Shown here: positions 31,260 through 40,796 of the stretch, piece after piece
Layout of the letters: each line of letters begins with the position of its first letter
How positions within the stretch are numbered: the stretch's first letter is position 1
NCBI GenBank assembly: GCA_023512835.1
Contig: CM042088.1
Span: 6,254,078 to 6,318,077 of the forward strand
DNA from: Taxillus chinensis
Taxonomy: Eukaryota; Streptophyta; Magnoliopsida; Santalales; Loranthaceae
Direction: 5' to 3'
Length of the DNA stretch: 64,000 nucleotides
Notes under the pieces: generated by a model
Told to the model about the DNA's origin: nothing
What the model saw: the letters and a program-made list of their open reading frames with translations, nothing else
The model's database searches: none
Program-made: the position numbers and the translations under genes

Positions 31260-33005
31260 GGAAGGAGTTCTAGGGTTAGGGTTCGAGTTTGAAAATGACG
31301 AACTTACCTTTGAGCTCCGTTTCTGTCAGTGACTTATATGTGAGTTGAGAAGTGTATCGTAGAAGTCACTCACTCTGTCGGTTCATCCTCATGGTCCGCG
31401 TTCTTTTCTCTGACCCGTCATTTGATTATTCGGATCCACCCGATGGAATATTCAAGCAATGAATCCACGTCACCCCTTAAGTCGGTGTAACTCCCATTTT
31501 AAGTGCACAGTGACGTGTTGACATGTCTGCGATGCTTGAATAGTAAGTGACAAACTCCGTCTCGCTTCAATACTTTGGACTACGACTATACGAAGCTGCA
31601 TTAGGATGCTTCGAGGCTACAACCCTCGAGGCTTCGAAGCAGCAGTCTTCGATCCCTCAGTTCTTCGATGTAGTTTACTTCAAGGTCGATTGCGAATTCA
31701 GCGAGCGGTGGATTTTTCTGGACTTTTCAACACTTAACAACACACATGAGATGCATATGACAATTCACATCATATTATTCATGATGAACAGTGTTGTCAG
31801 TGGAATTGAAATTACATATCCAGAACTTGATTTCTTTCATCTGTAATGCCTGGTTTACATGTATGCCTACTGCATTACTACCATTCAACTCTCCATTTAC
31901 CTTAGAAATGACTAAGTACTTCATCACACTACATCTTGTGCGAGAAGATGATCACTATGTTAACATAGCAACCAGTAAACCATGATTTATCAATTGTAAC
32001 AACCCAGTCATGAATTCTGAGTCTCATCACATCATTAGCAAAACTCACTCAGCAGAGGCCTCACCCTCTCACTCTCGGATCAGCATGTGAGTCTGATTCA
32101 GGAACTAGAATTACACTGTTTGGTAAGCTCATGGTCAACCGAATCTAACCACAACCCTGATCCAACATTGATTTTCAGTTCAGCATAGATGACTTGAGAG
32201 ACAAGATGGCCCTATTGAGAATCAGAACACACACTCTATCCTTGTCTAATTTACAACACAGTATAGGTAGAGTTTGGAGATTGATCATTCAGATGGTCTG
32301 CGTGAGTTGTCTCTTTGCTTTTGTAGAGCACCAATTTTCAGCGCTTATTCATGAGCCCTTTTTTTTTACAAGGACAGAGCTCAACGCAATCTCTTTTTGA
32401 ATCACATGATCATACAATTTTACCTCCAGCTATTACTCTAACAGAGACACAAACTGGGAGAATAGTGAGGACTCCCCCTAAGATAAGCAGTCAATTTATT
32501 GTCTAGCTTTTGCCTTTTTCACCTTGCCTTTTTCTAGTGAAAGGTAGTGGCTCTTCTTAAGTAATAGGATTTTTATGATTCTCAAATACTATAGTCTCAG
32601 TCATCCTTTGAGCTTTAAATCATTGAGGATCCTTTACGTGCAAGCCAACAGTACCATGAGATACAATAGTTCCTGCTAGTTAATGAAAGCAATACCACAC
32701 AGGTGATATTCACTCAGAATAAAATGACTAGTAGTGGGAATATCATTTAATTTAACATAATGGGAATTGCACTCATTTCACTCAAGACTTGGGAATTCAT
32801 GACAGGTTGCACAAAAGACTTGAACCAGGTTCAGAGGTGGCAAGTTTCATCCATGTGATTTTTCACTTTCCCGCAGTAGATATGCATGAATCACACTTAG
32901 CCATTACTAATTTTCATGGAGACATAGACGGTAATTAACAGTGTCATACTTATGTTCATGCACAGGTAATTAGGTAGAAATGAAACACAAGACATGCCGT
33001 GAGAC
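31260..33005 (-). other. J non-coding region between RNase H and third ORF
   Basis: About 1.75 kb with no convincing frame. At 31567-31650 it has palindromic pieces (GCTTCGAGGCT, CCTCGAGGCTTCGAAG) recalling the LTR array. GGACTCCCCCTAAGA at about 32469 is another polypurine-like motif. A GAGA-rich leader (31185-31260) lies just upstream of the third ORF and could be its 5' untranslated part. Confidence 0.55.
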
Positions 33006-33455
33006 TTATGAATTTAAATCTAACATGCCAAGTTTTGTCAGAAGTTCATTGAACCTGGCTTCTTGTAGTGGTTTGATGAATATGTCGGCAAGCTGATCAT
33101 CAGTGGATATATACTTCAGAGAAATGTCTTTCTTTAGCACATGATCCCGTATGAAGTGATGTCTGACCTTAATGTGCTTGGTTTTGGGATGTATAATAGG
33201 ATTGTTGGAAATTGCAATGGCGCTTGTATTGTCACAATACAAAGGAACGGCCTTCAGGTCAAACCCATAATCTGATAGTTGACTGGCCATCCAAAGCAAT
33301 TGAGCACAACAACCTTTCCTGCAGCAATATATTCAGCTTCAACTGTGGAGGTTGAAACTGAATTCTGTTTCATGCTAAACCAGGATACAAGTCTGTTGCC
33401 TAAAATTTGGCATGTTCCACTTGTGCTCTTTCTATCAATCCTGCATCCGGCAAAG
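33006..33455 (-). pseudogene. J pol RNase H, C-terminal part
   Basis: Copia RNase H tail: after the C insertion the chain reads CRIDRKSTSGTCQILGNRLV and TVEAEYIAAG, then, one frame over, MLWMASQLSDYGFDLKAVPLYCDNTSAI and KTKHIKVRHHFIRDHV, ending DQLADIFIKPL-ARFNELLTKLGM. The two parts are joined through a frameshift near 33300. The motifs CDN-SAI, KHI-RHHF and ADIFTKPL-like ADIFIKPL are standard for Ty1/copia. It connects to 42613 across C. Confidence 0.9.
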
Positions 33456-33630
33456 TCTGCTGTAAGGACCCGTACCTTGAGTTAGTCAGTTTTGCCTCCT
33501 GAGTAGAGTTTTTCTAGATTTTGACCTAGTAAATGGACTCCAATGAATTCACGTGCAAAAGGAAAGATGCTTAGAATGGTGTCCTCTATCTACCACAGAA
33601 GTTTCAGGCCAAATGGACATGTATGTGAGG

Positions 33631-33761
33631 TGCACGTGATATGGGTCCAATTCACGTGCAAGTGTGGTTATCTTCTAAATGATGCAAGGAGGCTAGGGGT
33701 GAAGTTTGAGAGCTTTTGGAGTGCATATGGAGTTGCACGTGAATTGGGGAATTCACGTGCA
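33631..33761 (+). promoter_or_regulatory. Inverted G-box repeats in C U3
   Basis: 33734-33761 is a perfect 12-bp inverted repeat (left TGCACGTGAATT, right its exact complement) around GGGG. 33631-33660 has nine-base arms TGCACGTGA/TCACGTGCA separated by 12 bp. Right ends lie about 101 bp apart, and a lone right arm ends one period upstream at 33558. The 3' LTR copies are 40967-40996 and 41070-41097. Confidence 0.82.
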
Positions 33762-33891
33762 AATTGGCGTGCAGGCATATTTTTGCATGGTTCCCTTGGT
33801 TTTGACATTCTAAGGAACTTTCTCCAAAGGACCATGTTGAAATTCTGAGTATTTTGGCCTATATGGGTGCGGAAAGGTGCTAACTTGTGTG

Positions 33892-33970
33892 ATCAAAACT
33901 ACGTCGTTTTGATCCTGGGTTTCACTTAATCAAAACTATGTCGTTTTGATAGTGGGAGGCCTATATAAAG
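33892..33970 (+). promoter_or_regulatory. C 5' LTR core promoter block
   Basis: ACGT palindromes at 33892-33913 and 33929-33950 (the second with ATGT core) and CTATATAAAG at 33961-33970. The 3' LTR copy is 41228-41306. Confidence 0.74.
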
Positions 33971-34575
33971 ATGAGGAGACTCCTTGTTCTAGGGTTAGGG
34001 GTTTTTCAGCCATTGCGGCCGTCGTGGAGAGAGAGAGAGCTAGAGAGAGGGAAAGGGGGGAGAACTGTTGGTTCTTTGCCAGGAGCATCTTGCGTGGGGA
34101 GGACGGCATCAAACGCGGGAGCAAGGAGGATCTTCTTTAAGGTAGGGGTTCCGTTTTCTTATACCTGATCCGGGGTTAGGCCCTGTGGTGAATTACCCGT
34201 TGGATATTGTCTTTGTTATCATACTATTTATATGTAAATTCATATAGGTGTGATCTCCTATATGAATGTTGGCCTTCAATGGCGTGTTGTTTGGATATAT
34301 GTATATATGCCTGCCAAGTGTTTGACATAATGCCTGTGAGGCTGTGCATGTTATGTATTTGAGGTAATGCCTGTGAGGCTGTGCATGTTACGTGTTTAAG
34401 GTAATGCCTGTGAGGCCACGCACGTCCAGTGTGTTAGATTATGTCTGTGTGGCTGGGTTTATGAGCTTGTGGATATATGCATGCTAAGTGTTCGATGTTA
34501 TTCCTGTGTGACTAAGCATACTAAGTGTTTGATGTTATGCCTGTATGGCCATGTGTGCTGCGTGTTTGCTTGTAC

Positions 34576-34750
34576 ACCCGATGGCTGTGGAAGCCCGGGA
34601 CTGTTTTGTGGAACCCGGTGGCTGTGGAAGCCCGGGACTGTTTTGTGGAACCCGGTGGCTGTGGAAGCCCGGGACTATTTTGTGGAACCCGGTGGCTGTG
34701 GAAGCCCGGGACTGTTCTTGAAACCCGGTGGCTGTGGAAGCCCGGGAGTG
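34576..34750 (+). repeat. 37-bp minisatellite in C 5' LTR
   Basis: Five units (starts 34576, 34613, 34650, 34687 and about 34722), GC-rich, each with CCCGGTGGCTGTGGAAGC then CCGGGACTG and a T-rich tail; the last two are slightly shortened. Each unit carries a CCCGGG site. It is open in all frames because 37 is not a multiple of three; I do not read it as coding. Confidence 0.92.
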
Positions 34751-35242
34751 TTTATGTACCAGCCCATGTATGATTGTGTTTGCTGTTATAGCCTGTGACT
34801 ATATCTGGTGGAATAATTGTATCACGACACAACGCACTTGTACACAAGGCATGTAGATATTAGGTGCATGGGATGGGTTGGGGAGACATGATCCCTACTG
34901 AGCCGTGGTTGCTCACCCCTCCTACCATGTTGTTTTCTTTACAGGAACCTACGGGCGTTAGGTGGGACTCCAAGGTGGAAGACCTTATTTATTTTATTGT
35001 TTATGTTATTTTATTATGGGAATCGATGTAACCCCAATGGGGATGGATTGAAAAGAAGACTTTGTATTAAAGACCGATTTGGTTTGTGGACCGCTTGATG
35101 GACTTTATTTTTCTTGAATGTGTTGTGAATGTTTAAAATGTTCAATTCTTGGTTTGTATCCTAACCCCTTTACCCTCCGTGTGGGTAAAAAGGGGAGTCA
35201 CGTACCGGTTTCCTCGGGTTGGAAATCCGGGGCGTGACAATA

Positions 35243-35254
35243 TGGTATCAGAGC
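35243..35254 (+). other. Primer binding site of C (tRNA-iMet)
   Basis: TGGTATCAGAGC, three bases after the LTR end. Confidence 0.94.
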
Positions 35255-35668
35255 ATGGTCTAGTTGGCCTAGGGTAGTGGGCGGACTTGGTTATCTTGAG
35301 TCCTTTGGAGGAGCCTGGAGGGACATGCCTGATCAACATGGTCCTCTTTGAGCCTCCAAGGTGTACTTAGGGTAGTCCAGTCTTGTGGTAGGATTTGCAT
35401 GCATTGGCATTAGGACACTAGTTGCATTTGTTGTCATGTGTGAAGGATGTGCATAACATGATCATGTGTGAACTGTGCAACTCGAATATTCTTGGAATGC
35501 CTTGGGTATGACTACAATGTGGATCTTTGTGTGCAATATTGATTGATGCAATGGTTAAAATGTGTGTAATGCAATGTACGGCTTGACTTGATAATGAGGT
35601 AGAGGTAGTCAACTTGTTAGTAGTCAAACGCGTTCTGACGTTTGTGCATCTTACTTCATGTAGTAAGA
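35255..35668 (+). other. C leader
   Basis: Untranslated leader, nearly identical to that of D; no coding signal. Confidence 0.6.
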
Positions 35669-36961
35669 ATGCCACCGAGGAGAGTGACACGTGCGTCCGG
35701 GGTAGTGGCTGATGAGTCATCTGCCCATGAGGGTCCGGGTGCGGGGCCATCCGTTGGAGGGCATGCGTTGTTACTGGCACAGCTACAAGAAGGTATCCGG
35801 CTGGAGGTACGAGAGCTACGGGAGGGACTCCGGCAGGACGTTTGGGAGGAGGTGCGCCGTGAGATGGCGGCCCGGCAGGTGGTGCCACCACCACCACCAC
35901 CAAGTGGGAGAGCTGCCTCGTGAGCGTGAGAGTTCGCCGGGTGGTGTACCGACCCGTGCGAGAGGATGACGTGGTGACACGGTTCCGAAAGGAACAACCT
36001 CCGCGATTTAAGGGGGGAGAAGATCCTGTGGTAGCCGAGCGATGGTTGAGGCAGATTGAGCATGTGTTCTCCTTTCTCCTGCCCAGGGAGGAGGATAAGG
36101 TGCGACGGCACTTCGGCACTGGAGGGGGATGCTTTGGAGTGGTGGACAAGTGTTGCGGGGAGCCGTGCGGTGCAACTCATGTTTTGGGAGGAATTCTTGC
36201 AACTCTTCCATGATGAGTTCTTCCCAGGAATCGGTGAGATGGCAGAAGAGGGAGGAATTTGGCAGCCTGAAGCAAGGATCAAAGACGGTGCCCGAGTATG
36301 AGCGGGAGTTCCGGAGCTTGAGTAGGTTTGCCCCCGAGACAATGGCAAAGGAGGACCTGAAGGCCCACAAGTTCACTCGGGTCTTAGGCCAGCCCTTAGG
36401 GAGAGGGTGGCGATTCTACGCTTGAGGACCTATCCTGAGGCCGTGGAGACGGCCCGTATAGGCGAGAGAGAGCCGGATGGTGGGAGGCGGGCCCATCAGG
36501 GTCGCCAGTTGCGAGTGGGCCTGATCGAGAGGCAGGGTCCAAGAGGCTCAAGACGGAGGAGAGGGATAGCGGTTCCTTCCGCGGCAGGGGACAGACATTG
36601 GTGAACCCAGGGAGGTCTAGCTTTGGCGGTGGCGCAAGGGCGGTCCAGCAGGGGGTCTCCCCAGCGGTTGTTACTGCTGTGGGGAGCAAGGCCACTTGAG
36701 AAAGGAGTGTCCAAAGAGGGACTGGAAATGCCATAGATGTGGACGAGAGGGCCATCTGAGCCGGGTTTGCCGGAGTGGCAACAGGGGAGTTGGAGGCATG
36801 ACATCCAGACAAGGAGTGATGCCAGTTTTCGTGCACCAGCAGAGAGACCAGCTCGTCAGTGGCCGGCTAGTCAGGCAGGATCGAATCAGACCCGACCTCA
36901 GGGGAGGCCGGAGCGGCAGCAGACCGGGCCGGAGGCAGCCTTGGCGGGAAGCGCCAAGTGA
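35669..36961 (+). pseudogene. C gag, frameshifted
   Basis: Starts MPPRRVTRASGVVADE at 35669, almost the same as D. Breaks: after the proline run near 35905, at CCGTGCGAGAGGATGA near 35955 (shared with D), near 36115 (two-base loss in the region A reads as PFGALEGDAL), and at CAGGAATCGGTGAGATGG near 36228 (shared with D). Gag core pieces WLRQIEHVFSFLLP and ALEWWTSVAG are seen in different frames. Two good CCHC knuckles near 36667-36775: CYCCGEQGHLRKEC and CHRCGREGHLSRVC. Packages the RNA in intact relatives. Confidence 0.88.
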
Positions 36962-37510
36962 GTGAGCCGACCAGGTGGCACGGGCCAAGGGAGGGTGTTT
37001 GCGCTGGAGGCGACGTACCCGGAGGAGGCTGAGCTACCACCCCCACCAGCTGAGGGTGGAGCAGGACCATCGGTGGTTAGAGGTACCCTCTTGATCTCCC
37101 GTACATTAGCTTCTGTACTTTTCGATACGGGTGCATCGTGTTCGTTTGTTGCTGAGCTTGTAATAGACGGCTTGGGGTTAGCTTGTGTGGAGGCCGCGAG
37201 GCCCCTAGTGGTGGAGTCTCCGGTAGGAGGCATGATTGAGGTACGGCGAGTGTGTCGTGACTGTGTGTTAACCATAGGCGAGGTGGAGCTGAGTTTTGAC
37301 TTGCATGTGATGCCTTTGAGAACGTTTGACCTGATCTTGGGTATGGATTGGCTTATGGCTTTCCAGGCCAAGATAGATTGTTATCGGCGGCGTGTGACCT
37401 TCGTGACACCTGCAGGGACCTCTTGCACCCTGCAGGGGGAGTGGGATTGTGAGGCGAGTCGGGCCGGGCCAGGTGTTGGACCAGTGGGGTGCCATTACCC
37501 ACAAGGTTAG
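36962..37510 (+). pseudogene. C protease
   Basis: SVLFDTGASCSFVAEL gives the catalytic Asp-Thr-Gly at about residue 55 of this frame, and [14 protein letters not shown] the second conserved region. This domain is complete and unbroken. The frame is lost near 37470, where CCAGGTGTTGG has one base more than its sisters. Confidence 0.9.
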
Positions 37511-38425
37511 CGACCCGACCTTTGCCGAGGAGGGTAAGGTGGAAAAGAGGGTGTGGCCCGCTGTTGTGGACCAATTTCGGGATGTTTTTCCTGAGCGGTT
37601 GAGGAGTTTGCCACCTAAGAGGAGTGTGGAGTTCACCATTGAGTTGGTGCCGGGGACGGGTCCGATTTCCCAAGTAGCGTATCGTATGGGGCCAGCTGAG
37701 TTGAGGGAGCTTCAGAGGCAAATCGAGGAGTTGGTGGGTCAGGGGTATATCAGACCGAGTGCCTCACCTTGGGGTGCTCCGGTGCTCTTTGCGAAGAAGG
37801 CTGATGGTACACTACGTCTCTGCATCGACTACGGGAAGCCACTTCGGTGACAGTGAAGAACAAGTACCCGTTGCCTCGGATAGATGACCTGTTTGACCAG
37901 TTGAGTGGGGCCCAGTGGTTTTCCAAAATAGATTTACGGTCGGAGTATCACCAGCTCAGGGTTAGGGAGGAGGACATCCCTAAGACGGCTTTTCGGTGCA
38001 GGTATGGGCATTATGAGTGGGTAGTGATGCCTTTCGGGCTCACTAATGCGCCAGCCGGTGTTCATGCATTTGATGAACCAAGTCTTTGCCCCATACTTAG
38101 ACTCGTTTGTGGTGGTGTTTATCGACGATATCTTGGTGTATTCCAAGACCGAGAGGGAGCATGTGGAGCACTTGGCAACATGTTGCAAACCTTGAGGGAC
38201 CAGCAGCTGTTTGCTAAGTTTAGCAAGTGTGAGTTTTGGCTGCAGGAGGTTCACTTTCTTGGCCATGTGGTGTCAGCTGAGGGAGTTAGGGTGGACCCGG
38301 CCAAGATTGAGGCCGTGGCATCGTGGGCGAGGCCAACCAACGTTTTTGAGATCCGTAGTTTTCTTGGCTTGGCGGGGTACTATCGTCGTTCCGAGAGGGG
38401 TTCTCCCGTTTGGCGGCTCCTATGA
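37449..38425 (+). pseudogene. C reverse transcriptase, in pieces
   Basis: Pieces in successive frames: 37449-37850 ([37 protein letters not shown]); after a small deletion near 37842, 37847-38055 ([32 protein letters not shown], where GYH of relatives is EYH); then one extra C near 38055 and one lost base near 38180. The [10 protein letters not shown] box is present around 38118-38150 only in a shifted frame. Thumb region [15 protein letters not shown] onward is open again to about 38395. Confidence 0.88.
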
Positions 38426-38786
38426 CAGGCGTTGACTCGGAAGGGCGTGAAGTTTGATTGGGTGACAAGTGTCGGCGGGCGTTTGAGACTCTCAAAACCC
38501 GTTTGACCACCGCACCTGTGTTGAGGTTGCCTAGGGAGGATATTCCATATGAGGTATACCGTGATGCGTCCAGGGTTGGTTTGGGGTGTGTGCTTATGCG
38601 GGAGCACGGTGTGGTAGCTTATGGGTCGAGGCAGGTGAAGCCTCATGAGCAGAATTATCCTACTCATGACCTGGAGTTAGCGCTGTCATCTTCGCCCTGA
38701 AGAGTTGGCAGCACTACCTCTTGGGGGGAAAAGTTTGAGGTGTTCTCGGATCACAAGAGCCTTCAATACATCTTTACTCGAAGGAC
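38426..38786 (+). pseudogene. C RNase H
   Basis: [23 protein letters not shown] matches RNase H, with Arg where relatives have Cys before D-A-S. Frames change at about 38410, 38690, 38730 and 38780 through single-base changes; [10 protein letters not shown] is readable just before 38787. Confidence 0.85.
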
Positions 38787-40133
38787 TTGAATTTGAGGCA
38801 AAGGAGATGGGTGGAGTATTTGCAGACCTTTGATTTTACTCTTGCCTATACCCCGGGCAAGGGTAATGTTGTGGGCGATGCATTGAGCAGAAAAGGGAAA
38901 GCCGAGGTGGCCGTGAGAGAGTGGAAGGCGATGGAGCGGTTGGCGACGTTGCGGCTGCGGCTTGTTGTTCGTGATGGTGGGACAGTCCCGAGTCCTTTGG
39001 TGGTAGTGCCTGAGTTGTACCGGCGCGTCCGGGAGGAACAGTGGGTGACATTGAGTGCGAGGTTCTCCGTGCCCGTATTGAGGCCGGGGAGCTATCCTGG
39101 GGACCGGACGGAGGGTCCTGAGCATGAGTTGTCATTTCAGGGGCGGTTGGTAGTGGCTTCTTCCCTCAGGGATGAGGTGATGAGGGCGTTTCACCAATCT
39201 AGAGTTCTTGTGCATCCAGGGGGTACGAAGATGTACCATGCGCTTCGCGGACATTTTTGGTGGCCTGGGATGAAACGCGATGTAGCTGCCTTTGTTTCGC
39301 GGTGCCTCACGTGTCAGCAGGTGAAGGCTGAGCATCAGCGGCCGGCGGGCATGTTACAGCCCTTGCCCATAGCAGAGTGGAAGTGGGACCATATCGCGAT
39401 GGATTTTGTGACTGGTCTTCCACCCACCACTGGGAGGAAGGATATGATTTGGGTAATTGTGGATCGACTCACAAAGTCGGCCCATTTCCTGGCTGTTCGC
39501 AAGCGGGACTCTATTGGGACCTTGAGTCAGCTGTACATGAACGAGATTGTGAGACTGCATGGCGTACCATCATCGGTTGTCTCAAACCGGGATTCGAGGT
39601 TCACTTCCCGTTTCTGGGCAGGTTTGCAGGAGGCTATGGGGACCAAGCTTCATTTGAGTACAGCCTTTCACCCTGAGACTGACGGTCAAACTGAGCGGAC
39701 GAATCAGACCATGGAGGACATGTTGAGGGCTTGTGTGCTAGATTTTGGGGGTTCGTGGGCAACTCACCTTCCTTTGGTAGAGTTTGCCTACAACAACAGT
39801 TATCAGGCATCCATTGGGATGGCTCCTTTTGAGGCGTTGTACGGACGGCCGTGTCGGTCACCTTTGTGTTGGACCGAGGTGGGGGAGACAGCTCTCTTGG
39901 GGCCACAGTTGGTTCAAGAGGTTGCTGAGAAGGTCCGATTGATTCGTCGGCGTTTGTTGTCGGCTCGAGTCGGCGAAAATCTTATGCGGATCAGCGGCGG
40001 CGACCTTTGGAGTTTTCTGTTGGTGATCATGTGTTCCTTCGTGTCTCTCCACGTCGTGGACATCGACGGTTTGGGCGAGGTTCCAAGCTATCTCCGCGGT
40101 TTATTGGTCCTTTTGAGATTCTGGATCGTGTAG
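38787..40133 (+). pseudogene. C integrase with end of RNase H
   Basis: The longest intact stretch of C, 448 codons. [20 protein letters not shown] and VVGDALSRKG end the RNase H region. Integrase: zinc finger HPGGTKMYH ... CLTCQQ, core D (MDFVTGLPP), D (VVSNRDSRF, where relatives have SDRD), E ([16 protein letters not shown]). Between 39042 and 39115 a one-base loss and later gain cancel, giving a garbled VTLSARFSVPVLRPG segment before EHELSFQGRLV. The frame ends wrongly after about 39970 (SARVGEN), and the true C-terminus continues in the next frame. Confidence 0.92.
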
Positions 40134-40450
40134 GGCCTGTGGCCTACCGGTTAGCGTTGCCACCGCGGCTGAGTCGAGTGCACAACGTGTTTCACGTGTC
40201 CCAGTTGCGGAAGTATCACCCTGACCCCACTCATGTGCTTGATTGGGGGACGTTGGACATTGCGGATGACATGTCCGTCATTGAGGCCCCTATCCGTATC
40301 CTAGATCGGCGAGAGAAGCTTTTGCGTGGTCGTGCTATTCCTTTGGTTCGCGTGCTGTGGCAGCACCGTGGCATTGAGGAGGAGACATGGGAACGTGAGT
40401 CCGTGATGCGTGAGCAGCACCCAGACTTGTTCGAGGACGAACAATCTTAA
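40007..40450 (+). pseudogene. C integrase C-terminus and chromodomain
   Basis: [20 protein letters not shown] is the SH3-like C-terminal integrase part; [20 protein letters not shown] bridges to the chromodomain, IRILDRREKLLRGRAIPLVR, VLWQHRGIEEETWERESVMR, ending FEDEQS and TAA at 40448-40450. This is the best-preserved chromodomain in the window. The tail residues fit the targeting chromodomains of plant chromoviruses, which lack some aromatic-cage residues of HP1. Confidence 0.92.
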
Positions 40451-40783
40451 GCGTGGGAGGTGGCTGTTGGCCAAGGGATGGATAGTGATGTTTTCTTGTG
40501 ATGTGTTTTCTTGTGTTAGTTGATGTATTTATATTGTCTTTTAAAGACATGTGTTCTTATTTGTGATGTGCCTTGAGATGTGTATTCGTGCCATGTGGAC
40601 ATGTGTTATGTGCATTATTGTGGTTATGGATTATGGTGGTATGGATTATGGTGGTACTGTTATGTGCTGTTGTGCTGTGTGTGGTGTATGACCCATTTGG
40701 GTGTTGTGGCTCGCCGTGTGGCAAATGGGTAGCTTGTGTTTGTTTTCCTCTTATGTCATTTCTTTTCGAGGACGAAAAGTCTT
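40451..40783 (+). other. C non-coding stretch before polypurine tract
   Basis: No coding signal; GT-rich with repeats of ATTATGGTGGTA near 40630-40655. It is bounded by two versions of the same motif, GAGGACGAACAATCTTAAG at the pol stop and GAGGACGAAAAGTCTTAAG at the purine tract. Confidence 0.65.
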
Positions 40784-40796
40784 AAGGGGGAGAGGA
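40784..40796 (+). other. Polypurine tract of C
   Basis: AAGGGGGAGAGGA directly before the 3' LTR terminus at 40797. Confidence 0.9.

Larger units (their letters stand above)
33461..35239 (+). repeat. 5' LTR of C
   Basis: 1779 bp. U3: a half site ending 33558, then inverted G-box repeats 33631-33660 and 33734-33761. Promoter block 33892-33970. A 37-bp minisatellite at 34576-34750. Ends GGGGCGTGACA. Confidence 0.95.

Noticed and set aside
34576..34750. CRISPR-like repeat array
   Set aside because: Units are directly contiguous with no unique spacers, the context is a plant LTR, and copy number differs between the two LTRs.
34469..34798. Open frames with repeated W-L-W-K-P-G-T or G-G-C-G-S-P-G-L-F units
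   Set aside because: They are translations of the 37-bp minisatellite in three frames; the same protein frames recur one unit apart, so nothing suggests coding.
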